A DNA stretch of 5,259 nt from Flavobacteriaceae bacterium (GCA_947377425.1 CANCFZ010000165.1:1-5259); one strand, 5' to 3'. Shown: positions 1 through 4,845, counted from the first letter of the stretch. The notes: generated by a model not told the origin, from the letters alone. Translations and numbers: made by a program.

Positions 1-660
1 GAAGTTGACGGAAAGTCAAAAATGAAGCCTATTGAAAGTTACGAAATAAAATTACTTTCAATCGGATTTTTCACAGCACCAAGTCAAGCCGTTATTTGGC
101 GTGGACCAATGGCTGCAAAAGCATTAAACCAAATGATTTTTGATGCCGATTGGGGACAATTAGATTTCATGTTGATCGATTTGCCTCCTGGAACGGGCGA
201 TATTCACTTATCAATAATGCAATCATTGCCAATTACAGGTGCAGTTATCGTGAGTACGCCACAAGCAGTAGCTTTAGCCGATGCTAGAAAAGGAGTTTCT
301 ATGTTTTTATCAGAAGCAATCAATGTTCCAGTTTTAGGAATTATAGAAAATATGGCCTATTTCACACCAGAAGAATTGCCAAATAACAAATATTATATCT
401 TTGGTCAAGAAGGTGCCAAAAATCTTGCAGCAGATTTACAAGTTCCATTTTTAGGAGAAGTTCCATTGGTGCAAAGCATTCGTGAAGCTGGTGATTATGG
501 TCGTCCAGCAGCATTGCAAACTGCTTCACCATTAGAAAAAATATACGAAGAAATAGCTAGAAATGTAGTTCAAGAAACAGTAAACAGAAATTCAACTCTT
601 GCGCCAACAGAAGCAATCAAAATAACAACAATGGCAGGATGTTCTGCTGTTAAAAAATAA
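1..660 (+). CDS. mrp: Mrp/NBP35 (ApbC) family Fe-S carrier P-loop ATPase, C-terminal part
   Basis: Cytosolic P-loop NTPase of the Mrp/ApbC/NBP35 family, which binds a [4Fe-4S] cluster between subunits and hands it to apoproteins. The frame is open from base 1, so the gene is cut by the window edge. About 219 residues remain of a protein usually near 375; the Walker A loop (and any N-terminal MIP18-like domain) lies outside. Visible in the fragment: WRGPMAAKAL near residues 34-43, the switch/Walker B segment LIDLPPGTGD at 58-67, VSTPQAVALADARKG at 84-98, IIENMAYF near 114-121, and the C-terminal tail GCSAVKK. Odd point: family members normally have CPxC after the ENMxxF motif, but here the segment reads TPEELPNNKYYIFG, and the only cysteine in the fragment is the one in the tail (codon 640-642). 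The ATG at 22 is an internal Met. An nfu gene follows 92 nt downstream on the same strand, which fits an Fe-S role. Family assignment is very secure; substrate proteins are unknown. Confidence 0.95.
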   Translation, partial: EVDGKSKMKPIESYEIKLLSIGFFTAPSQAVIWRGPMAAKALNQMIFDADWGQLDFMLIDLPPGTGDIHLSIMQSLPITGAVIVSTPQAVALADARKGVSMFLSEAINVPVLGIIENMAYFTPEELPNNKYYIFGQEGAKNLAADLQVPFLGEVPLVQSIREAGDYGRPAALQTASPLEKIYEEIARNVVQETVNRNSTLAPTEAIKITTMAGCSAVKK

Positions 661-714
661 TTAGAAAATTAGAAAATGTGTCAATGAGATAATAATTTTC
701 TAATTGACACATTT
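661..714. repeat. Overlapping inverted repeats after mrp
   Basis: Two competing inverted repeats follow the mrp stop codon. TTAGAAAATTA (661-671) is a perfect 11-bp partner of TAATTTTCTAA (693-703). AAATGTGTCAAT (674-685) is a perfect 12-bp partner of ATTGACACATTT (703-714). The two stems interlock, so they cannot form in full together. TTAGAAAA is also directly doubled at 661-676. There is no T-run after either stem, so neither is a typical Rho-independent terminator. The words resemble low-complexity intergenic repeats I associate with flavobacterial genomes; that is recall, not a search. Confidence 0.7.
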
Positions 715-745
715 CCAAATTGACACATTTCCAAATTGACACATT
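703..745 (+). repeat. Tandem 16-bp repeat in the nfu leader
   Basis: The 16-bp unit ATTGACACATTTCCAA occurs at 703-718 and 719-734, then a third partial copy (ATTGACACATT) runs from 735 to 745. The copies are identical. The array ends 7 nt before the nfu ATG, so it probably lies in the nfu leader or between mrp and nfu in a joint transcript. The first copy is also the right arm of the upstream inverted repeat. The embedded TTGACA looks like an E. coli -35 box but probably is not one here, because Bacteroidetes promoters use a different consensus. Confidence 0.85.
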
Positions 746-752
746 AACTATT

Positions 753-992
753 ATGACATACGAAGAATTAACTTTAAATATCGAAAAAGCATTACAAGAA
801 ATCAGACCATTTTTAAATTCAGATGGTGGAGATATTTCGTTGGTTTCTATTGAAGATGAAAAGCATGTAAAGGTGCGTTTTGAAGGCGCTTGCACAGGTT
901 GTAGCGTAAATCAAATGACTTTAAAAGCTGGTGTTGAAACTACAATAAAAAAATACGCTCCTCAAATAGAGACGGTACAAAATATTGCATAA
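753..992 (+). CDS. nfu: NifU C-terminal-domain (Nfu-type) Fe-S scaffold protein
   Basis: Small cytosolic Nfu-domain protein of 79 residues that, by family, holds a [4Fe-4S] cluster at a dimer interface and passes it to target enzymes. The single domain spans the whole protein: the LNIEKALQEIRPFLNSDGGDISL segment (residues 8-30) with the conserved SDGGD (23-27), then GACTGCSVNQMTLK with the CxxC cluster ligands Cys47 and Cys50, then a helix ending in IKKYAPQI. The ATG at 753 is chosen because it begins the conserved MTYEEL start. An in-frame TTG at 720 would add 11 residues encoded by the tandem repeat and is unlikely. No Shine-Dalgarno sequence is visible, as usual in this phylum. It follows mrp on the same strand, and an Mrp carrier next to an Nfu scaffold is a sensible pair for late Fe-S cluster delivery. 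There are no N-terminal NifU domains, so it is not full NifU. Confidence 0.95.
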   Translation: MTYEELTLNIEKALQEIRPFLNSDGGDISLVSIEDEKHVKVRFEGACTGCSVNQMTLKAGVETTIKKYAPQIETVQNIA

Positions 993-999
993 TTTTATT

Positions 1000-1083
1000 T
1001 GGGCGTTCCCTTACAGGTCGGGCTTTCCGTTGCAATCTTTTATTTTTAAAAAAAATAAAAGGATTTCCACTGTAATCCCTAAC
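1000..1083 (+). repeat. Intergenic hairpin repeat element, copy 1 (GGGCGT...CCCTAAC type)
   Basis: This starts 8 nt after the nfu stop. It opens with GGGCGTTCCC (1001-1010), continues through GGTCGGGCTTTCCG, then forms a near-perfect A/T-rich hairpin and ends with TTTCCACTGTAATCCCTAAC. The hairpin pairs CTTTTATTTTT (1037-1047) with AAAAATAAAAG (1051-1061) around an AAA loop. It extends by two more pairs (1035-1036 with 1063-1064) past a bulged G at 1062. I recognise this arrangement as a recurrent intergenic element of Flavobacteria and relatives; its function is not known to me. A role as a structured 3' end for nfu mRNA is possible, but the stem is not followed by a U-tract. The rest of this 187-bp gap, 1084-1140, is A/T-rich with no convincing promoter; the best -7-like words, TATGTTTA (1107-1114) and GATTTTTG (1130-1137), each miss TAnnTTTG by one base. 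Confidence 0.7.
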
Positions 1084-1140
1084 TCAAATTAAACTGACAA
1101 ATATCATATGTTTAATTATTTATGTTTTGGATTTTTGCAT

Positions 1141-1179
1141 TTTTAAACTCATAAACTTTTAAACTCATAAACTTTCAAA
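1141..1179 (+). repeat. Tandem 16-bp repeat abutting the reductase start codon
   Basis: The unit TTTTAAACTCATAAAC is present at 1141-1156 and exactly repeated at 1157-1172. It is followed by a degenerate third start (TTTCAAA) that runs into the ATG at 1180. The period is 16 bp, the same as the unrelated array in front of nfu. It occupies the position of the 5' leader and leaves no room for a Shine-Dalgarno sequence. Confidence 0.85.
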
Positions 1180-2232
1180 ATGATTGAAACAGATATACTT
1201 ATAATCGGTGCAGGTCCAACTGGGCTTTTTGCCGTTTTTGAAGCAGGATTACTCAAATTAAAATGCCATATTATTGATGCTCTTCCACAACCTGGCGGAC
1301 AATTGGCAGAATTATATCCCAAAAAACCAATTTTTGATATACCGGGTTATCCCGAAGTTTTAGCAGGCGATTTAGTAACCAATTTAATGGAACAAATCAA
1401 GCAATTTCAACCAGGATTTACTTTAGCTGAAACCGCTGAAACGATTGATAAATTAGAAGACGGAACGTTTATAGTTACTACCAATAAAGGAACAAAACAT
1501 CACGCAAAAGCGGTTGCAATTGCTGGTGGTTTAGGAACGTTTGAACCAAGAAAACCACAATTAGAAAACATTGCTTTCTACGAGGAAAAAGGTGTAGAAT
1601 ATTTTGTAAAAGATCCAGAATTATTCCGAGACAAACGCATCGTAATTGCTGGTGGTGGAGATTCTGCATTAGATTGGAGTATTTTCCTTTCTGATGTAGC
1701 TTCCGAAGTTACTTTGGTGCATAGAAGAAATGAATTTCGCGGTGCTTTAGATTCAGTTGAAAAAGTACAAGAATTAAAAAAACTTGGAAAAATTAACTTG
1801 ATTACTCCAGCAGAAGTAGTTGCTATTAATGGAAAAAATCATGTTGAAAGTATTGTTTTAGAAAACGAAGGCGTTCAACAAGTTTTTGAAACCGATTATT
1901 TTATTCCGCTTTTCGGATTAACTCCAAAATTAGGAGCGATTGCTAATTGGGGTTTAGAAATTGAGAAAAATGCCATCAAAGTAAATAACGCTTTAGATTA
2001 CCAAACCAACATTGACGGAATTTATGCAATTGGTGACGTCAACATTTATCCAGGAAAATTAAAATTGATTTTATGTGGTTTTCACGAAGCAACTTTAATG
2101 TGTCAAAGTGTTTATCAACGAATCAATCCAGGCAAGAAATATGTTCTAAAATATACAACAGTTTCAGGGGTTGACGGATTTGACGGAACTAGAAAAGAAG
2201 CTGAAAAAGCAGTTGTAAAATCTATTGATTAA
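1180..2232 (+). CDS. Thioredoxin-reductase-like ferredoxin--NADP+ reductase (FAD)
   Basis: Flavoprotein of 350 residues in the ferredoxin-NADP+ reductase group that resembles thioredoxin reductase (Bacillus YumC and Chlorobium FNR type). By family it moves electrons between NADPH and ferredoxin in the cytosol. The FAD-binding GAGPTG is at residues 10-15 and PGGQL at 38-42. Next comes ELYPKKPIFDIPGYP (44-58), whose Tyr47 matches the flavin-stacking Tyr of YumC. The NADP-binding GGGDSA is at 158-163, HRRNEFR at 181-187 suits recognition of the NADP 2'-phosphate, and the second FAD motif IYAIGDVN is at 281-288. The CxxC disulfide that defines true thioredoxin reductases is absent, which is the main reason for this call. 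The C-terminal extension after about 320 is also typical of this FNR type. The ferredoxin gene starts 1 nt after its stop, so the two are almost surely co-transcribed and the likely partner is encoded next door. The exact physiological direction is inferred. Confidence 0.9.
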   Translation: MIETDILIIGAGPTGLFAVFEAGLLKLKCHIIDALPQPGGQLAELYPKKPIFDIPGYPEVLAGDLVTNLMEQIKQFQPGFTLAETAETIDKLEDGTFIVTTNKGTKHHAKAVAIAGGLGTFEPRKPQLENIAFYEEKGVEYFVKDPELFRDKRIVIAGGGDSALDWSIFLSDVASEVTLVHRRNEFRGALDSVEKVQELKKLGKINLITPAEVVAINGKNHVESIVLENEGVQQVFETDYFIPLFGLTPKLGAIANWGLEIEKNAIKVNNALDYQTNIDGIYAIGDVNIYPGKLKLILCGFHEATLMCQSVYQRINPGKKYVLKYTTVSGVDGFDGTRKEAEKAVVKSID

Positions 2233-2233
2233 T

Positions 2234-2566
2234 ATGCCACAAGATATTACCATAAAAATTACCGACAGAGAAGGCGTAATTCACGAAGTTCAAGCGCCAA
2301 CGGATATGAATCTAAACATAATGGAATTGATTCGAATGTATGAATTAGCTCTCGAAGGAACTGTTGGTGTTTGCGGAGGAATGGCAATGTGTGCTTCCTG
2401 CCAGTGTTATGTTTTGAATGATGTTTTAAAAACCGAACGCAATGACGATGAAGAAGCTATGTTAAGTGAAGCATATCATGTAAAATCAAATAGTAGGCTG
2501 GGTTGTCAAATTCCAATTACCGAAGAAATAGAAGGTCTAGAACTTGAAATAGCACCTGAACAATAA
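2234..2566 (+). CDS. Adrenodoxin-type [2Fe-2S] ferredoxin
   Basis: Soluble [2Fe-2S] ferredoxin of 110 residues. The cluster ligands are Cys47, Cys53, Cys56 and Cys91 in the pattern C-x5-C-x2-C-x34-C, which is that of the adrenodoxin/ISC Fdx class and not of plant-type ferredoxins. An extra Cys58 sits beside the cluster loop (CASCQCYV, 53-60). The acidic helix NDDEEAML (70-77) followed by SRLGCQI (87-93) matches the partner-docking region of adrenodoxins. The ATG at 2234 is chosen: it lies 1 nt after the reductase stop codon, and the in-frame TTG at 2225 would overlap the reductase for no gain. Translation is probably coupled to the reductase. By family such ferredoxins feed Fe-S cluster assembly or monooxygenases, and the mrp/nfu genes upstream favour the first. 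A hairpin terminator follows immediately. The family is secure; the client enzyme is unknown. Confidence 0.93.
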   Translation: MPQDITIKITDREGVIHEVQAPTDMNLNIMELIRMYELALEGTVGVCGGMAMCASCQCYVLNDVLKTERNDDEEAMLSEAYHVKSNSRLGCQIPITEEIEGLELEIAPEQ

Positions 2567-2595
2567 AAAAAGCGAGAAGTGATTCTTGCTTTTTT
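2566..2595. terminator. Bidirectional terminator between ferredoxin and DUF3050 genes
   Basis: The hairpin has arms 2566-2578 and 2583-2595 around the loop GTGA. The core GCGAGAA pairs with TTCTTGC, flanked by six A-T pairs, and a T-run follows in either direction. The one non-Watson-Crick position (2574/2587) is a G-U pair in the + strand RNA but a C-A mismatch in the - strand RNA, so the stem is slightly better for the ferredoxin transcript. It fills the whole gap between the two convergent stop codons. Confidence 0.88.
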
Positions 2596-2596
2596 A

Positions 2597-3379
2597 TTAA
2601 ACTAGTTCTAATTTTGGCTTCATTTGCTCTTCGATTGCATTCCAAAGTCCGATTCTTTTTTCTAATGCTTCGACAGAAATCTCTTGTACTTCTTTCCATT
2701 TCACTTCATTAGTTCCGCACAATTCTGTTATCATTTGCATAGCCATTGGGCCATGTTCGTCAGCATCTAACTCTATATGTCTTTCGAAATAATAAATTAG
2801 TTTTGATAAATCCGTTTCAGGAAAATTTTGCTGAAAGTTTTTCAAGATTTCAGTAAACATATTCGGAATTAAATCTTCTCTTCCAAAAGTAAATGCAGCG
2901 GCAATTTCATGAGGTTTTCCATGTTCAATTACACGGAAAGTAAAATCTAAAAATGCTTTTACATTTGGATGTAAATCGCTTTGCTTTATCGAAACAAAAA
3001 TATTTTGAGTAGTCTCAACGTTTTTTAAAAAAGCATTAATTTGTGAAGTTGTAGCGCCACATTGTTTCATTGCATCAAGATACATTTCAAAATGGCTTGA
3101 ACGTTTTCCTTCTAAAGTTAAATCGGTTTCTTCGGCTACCACAATTTCGTTAATTAGGTAACTAATTTCAGGATTTCCAATAGGTAACCATGGGGTTGTA
3201 GTGCAAGTTAATTTGTTTTGTAATGCTTTTAAAAGTGACATAAAATCCCAAACGGCAAATACATGATTTTCTAAAAAAATGCGTAAGTCATCAACACTTT
3301 TTACTTTTTCGTACAACGAATGTTGTAATAATTGCTGTTTTTGATTTTCTAATGATTGATTTATTATTGAAATTGTCAT
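2597..3379 (-). CDS. DUF3050 family protein
   Basis: A 260-residue, apparently cytosolic, mainly helical protein with no signal peptide or membrane segment. I recognise it as the DUF3050 family, which has no settled function as far as I know. Family-typical blocks are FLENHVFAVWDFMSLLKALQ (35-54), the PW of TTPWLPIGNP (61-70), LINEIVVAEETD (75-86), SSHFEMYLDAM (94-104), AFTFGRED (162-169) and YYFERHIELDADEHG (196-210). Many of the fixed residues are possible metal ligands: Glu37, His39, Glu78, Glu83, His96, Glu98, Glu199, His201, Glu203, Asp205 and His209. This recalls the heme-oxygenase-like fold used by heme oxygenases and non-heme di-iron oxidases, but that comparison is inference. The ATG at 3379 is the first start and lies about 60 nt behind a TACATTTG promoter element. 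The gene is convergent with the ferredoxin gene and follows a terminated dehydrogenase gene, so it is probably its own transcript. Confidence 0.85.
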   Translation of the reverse strand: MTISIINQSLENQKQQLLQHSLYEKVKSVDDLRIFLENHVFAVWDFMSLLKALQNKLTCTTTPWLPIGNPEISYLINEIVVAEETDLTLEGKRSSHFEMYLDAMKQCGATTSQINAFLKNVETTQNIFVSIKQSDLHPNVKAFLDFTFRVIEHGKPHEIAAAFTFGREDLIPNMFTEILKNFQQNFPETDLSKLIYYFERHIELDADEHGPMAMQMITELCGTNEVKWKEVQEISVEALEKRIGLWNAIEEQMKPKLELV

Positions 3380-3406
3380 AGTGATTTTTTAATTATATAC
3401 GATTTT

Positions 3407-3418
3407 AAAACTAGTTTT
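3407..3418. other. 12-bp perfect palindrome in the DUF3050 leader
   Basis: AAAACTAGTTTT is a perfect palindrome lying about 20 bp downstream of the TACATTTG element and 28 bp before the DUF3050 start codon. It could be an operator or a chance A/T-rich palindrome. Nothing else in the window repeats it. Confidence 0.3.
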
Positions 3419-3437
3419 GTACGTTTTAAATTCTTCA

Positions 3438-3445
3438 CAAATGTA
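3438..3445 (-). promoter_or_regulatory. Candidate -7 promoter element for the DUF3050 gene
   Basis: Read on the - strand this is TACATTTG, an exact match to the Bacteroidetes -7 consensus TAnnTTTG. It lies just past the T-run of the preceding terminator and about 60 nt before the ATG. No clear TTG -33 element is seen 17-21 nt upstream, where the terminator hairpin sits, so support comes from the -7 match and position only. Confidence 0.5.
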
Positions 3446-3475
3446 AAAAAGCTCCTCGAATGTGAGAAGCTTTTT
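3445..3475 (-). terminator. Rho-independent terminator after the dehydrogenase gene
   Basis: On the - strand the RNA reads GCUUCUC, a 6-nt loop, GAGGAGC, then a run of U. Arms on + coordinates are 3446-3457 and 3464-3475. Position 3454/3467 is a G-U pair in the - strand transcript but a C-A mismatch on the + strand, which points to termination of leftward transcription from the glutaryl-CoA dehydrogenase gene. Confidence 0.85.
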
Positions 3476-3511
3476 ATATCAATTTTATTTATTGTTTAAT
3501 ACAAATTTTTG

Positions 3512-3534
3512 TTGCCTGAGGTTCTCGAAGGCAA
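3512..3534. other. Hairpin in the 3' region of the dehydrogenase gene
   Basis: TTGCCT (3512-3517) pairs with AGGCAA (3529-3534), and inside it GAG (3518-3520) pairs with CTC (3524-3526) around a 3-nt loop, leaving a 2-nt bulge. It is 15 bp past the dehydrogenase stop and about 35 bp before the true terminator. On neither strand is it followed by a long T-run, so it may stabilise the mRNA 3' end or be a stray repeat fragment. Confidence 0.45.
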
Positions 3535-3549
3535 TAAAGATTCAATCTA

Positions 3550-4728
3550 TTATTTAAAAGCCGGAATTCCAGTAATATCAGCGCCAGTAATCAATAAGTG
3601 AATGTCGTGAGTTCCTTCATAAGTAATTACAGATTCCAAATTCATACTGTGACGCATGATAGAATATTCTCCTGTAATTCCCATTCCACCAAGCATTTGA
3701 CGTGCTTCACGAGCGATGTGAATTGCCATATCAACATTATTTCTTTTTGCCATAGAAATTTGAGCAGTTGTAGCTTTTCCTTCGTTTCTAAGAACTCCTA
3801 ATCTCCATGTAAGTAATTGTGCTTTAGTAATTTCGGTAATCATTTCGGCCAATTTCTTTTGTTGTAATTGAAAGCTTGCTATTGGTTTGTCAAATTGAAT
3901 TCGCTCTTTTGCATAACGCAAAGCCGTGTCATAACAATCCATTGCAGCTCCAATTGCACCCCAAGCGATTCCATATCTAGCAGAATCCAAACATTGCATT
4001 GGCGCACCAAGTCCAGATTTTCCTGGCATTAAATTTTCTTTTGGAACTTTTACATTATCAAAAATCAGTTCGCCAGTTGCCGAAGCACGAAGTGACCATT
4101 TGTTGTGTGTTTCTGGAGTTGTAAAACCTTCCATACCGCGTTCCACAATTAATCCGTGAATTCTTCCTTCTTCATTTTTTGCCCAAACAACAGCAATATC
4201 TGCAAAAGGCGCATTCGAAATCCACATTTTGGCTCCATTCAATAAATAATGGTCGCCCATATCTTTAAAGTTTGTAGTCATGCCGCTTGGATTCGAACCA
4301 TGATCTGGCTCAGTCAATCCAAAACAACCCATGAATTCACCAGTTGCTAATTTTGGTAAATATTTTTGTCGTTGTTCTTCAGTTCCAAATTTCCAAATAG
4401 GATACATTACCAAAGAAGATTGTACAGAAGACGTAGAACGAACACCAGAATCGCCTCTTTCAATTTCTTGCATAATCAATCCATACGAGATTTGGTCCAA
4501 TCCAGCGCCACCATATTCTTCTGGAATATAAGGTCCAAAACCACCAATTTCTCCCAAACCTTTAATAATTTGCTTAGGAAATTCGGCACGTTGCGCATAG
4601 TCTTCAATAATTGGCGATACTTCACGTTTTACCCATGCACGAGCAGAATCGCGCACTAATTTATGTTCGTCTGTTAGTAAATCATCTAAGTTGTAATAAT
4701 CTGGAGCTTGAAATAAATCTGGTTTCAT
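3550..4728 (-). CDS. gcdH: Glutaryl-CoA dehydrogenase (acyl-CoA dehydrogenase family)
   Basis: FAD-dependent dehydrogenase of 392 residues, full length for the family. By family it oxidises and decarboxylates glutaryl-CoA to crotonyl-CoA in lysine and tryptophan breakdown, passing electrons to electron-transfer flavoprotein. Strong family segments are RSTSSVQSSLVMYPI (97-111), GCFGLTEPDHGSNPSGM (134-150), WSLRASATG (211-219), NNARYGIAWG-like DSARYGIAWG (248-257), MLGGMGITGEY (345-355) and NLESVITYEGTHDIH (363-377). Glu371 is the catalytic base. Arg97 and Ser98 match human Arg94 and Ser95, which hold the glutaryl carboxylate; Glu90 and Tyr370 match human Glu87 and Tyr369, which mark the decarboxylating enzymes. 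The ATG at 4728 is the first start and begins a plausible N-terminus. The gene has its own -7 element, a possible operator and a terminator, so it looks monocistronic. Another short-chain acyl-CoA substrate is possible but less likely given the Arg. Confidence 0.92.
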   Translation of the reverse strand: MKPDLFQAPDYYNLDDLLTDEHKLVRDSARAWVKREVSPIIEDYAQRAEFPKQIIKGLGEIGGFGPYIPEEYGGAGLDQISYGLIMQEIERGDSGVRSTSSVQSSLVMYPIWKFGTEEQRQKYLPKLATGEFMGCFGLTEPDHGSNPSGMTTNFKDMGDHYLLNGAKMWISNAPFADIAVVWAKNEEGRIHGLIVERGMEGFTTPETHNKWSLRASATGELIFDNVKVPKENLMPGKSGLGAPMQCLDSARYGIAWGAIGAAMDCYDTALRYAKERIQFDKPIASFQLQQKKLAEMITEITKAQLLTWRLGVLRNEGKATTAQISMAKRNNVDMAIHIAREARQMLGGMGITGEYSIMRHSMNLESVITYEGTHDIHLLITGADITGIPAFK

Positions 4729-4743
4729 ATTATTTTATATTGT

Positions 4744-4770
4744 AATGTTTTTTTAATGTTTTTTTAATGT
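4744..4770 (-). repeat. Tandem 11-bp repeat in the gcdH leader
   Basis: AATGTTTTTTT is exactly repeated at 4744-4754 and 4755-4765, with a partial third copy to 4770. On the coding strand this gives ACATTAAAAAAAC-type units ending about 15 nt before the gcdH ATG. The A-rich leader suits translation without a Shine-Dalgarno sequence, and the homopolymer tracts may vary in length by slippage. Confidence 0.75.
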
Positions 4771-4782
4771 ATATCGATTTTA

Positions 4783-4796
4783 CGAAAACGTTTGCA
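4783..4796 (-). promoter_or_regulatory. LacI-family-like operator candidate at the gcdH promoter
   Basis: Read on the - strand: TGCAAACGTTTTCG. This fits nine of the ten fixed positions of the LacI/GalR-type consensus TGNAANCGNTTNCA and contains the perfect 8-bp palindrome AAACGTTT. It overlaps the last bases of the TAACTTTG element and covers the expected transcription start, a position suited to repression. No regulator gene is in the window, so the link to a LacI protein is only a motif resemblance. Confidence 0.4.
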
Positions 4797-4802
4797 AAGT
4801 TA
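4795..4802 (-). promoter_or_regulatory. Candidate -7 promoter element for gcdH
   Basis: Read on the - strand this is TAACTTTG, an exact match to the Bacteroidetes TAnnTTTG consensus, 66 nt before the gcdH ATG. The nearest upstream TTG that could act as a -33 element lies 24 nt away, longer than the usual 17-21, so the match is partial. Confidence 0.5.
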
Positions 4803-4845
4803 TGAAAACAAATTTGAGTAATTGTTCAACGGTTGTTATTTTTTA

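Noticed and set aside
22..24. ATG at 22 as the real start of mrp
   Set aside because: The frame is open to base 1 and the residues before the ATG (EVDGKSK) continue the family alignment; the Walker A loop is missing, so the gene is truncated by the window.
703..745. TTGACA in each repeat unit as sigma-70 -35 boxes
   Set aside because: Bacteroidetes primary sigma factors use a TTG/TAnnTTTG promoter; no TAnnTTTG follows at suitable spacing and the words are simply part of the tandem unit.
703..745. Repeats as a CRISPR array
   Set aside because: The copies are directly joined with no spacers, and no cas gene is present.
720..752. Upstream in-frame TTG start for nfu
   Set aside because: It would add 11 residues encoded by the tandem repeat and absent from the Nfu domain; the ATG at 753 starts the conserved sequence.
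650..895. Reverse-strand open frame opposite the nfu region
   Set aside because: It runs antisense through the tandem repeats and nfu, has low-complexity composition and matches no family I know; a shadow frame.
1035..1064. A/T hairpin as a standard Rho-independent terminator for nfu
   Set aside because: The stem has almost no G-C pairs and is followed by GGATTTCC rather than a T-run, so the repeat-element reading fits better.
1478..1669. Reverse-strand open frame inside the reductase gene
   Set aside because: Antisense shadow of a strongly conserved flavoprotein gene, with no recognisable domain.
2225..2233. Upstream in-frame TTG start for the ferredoxin
   Set aside because: It would overlap the reductase end and add only three residues; the ATG at 2234 is 1 nt after the reductase stop.
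3598..4659. Several + strand open frames opposite gcdH
   Set aside because: Composition is that of a reverse-complemented coding sequence (Ser, Phe, Arg, Ile rich), with no promoter or family match.
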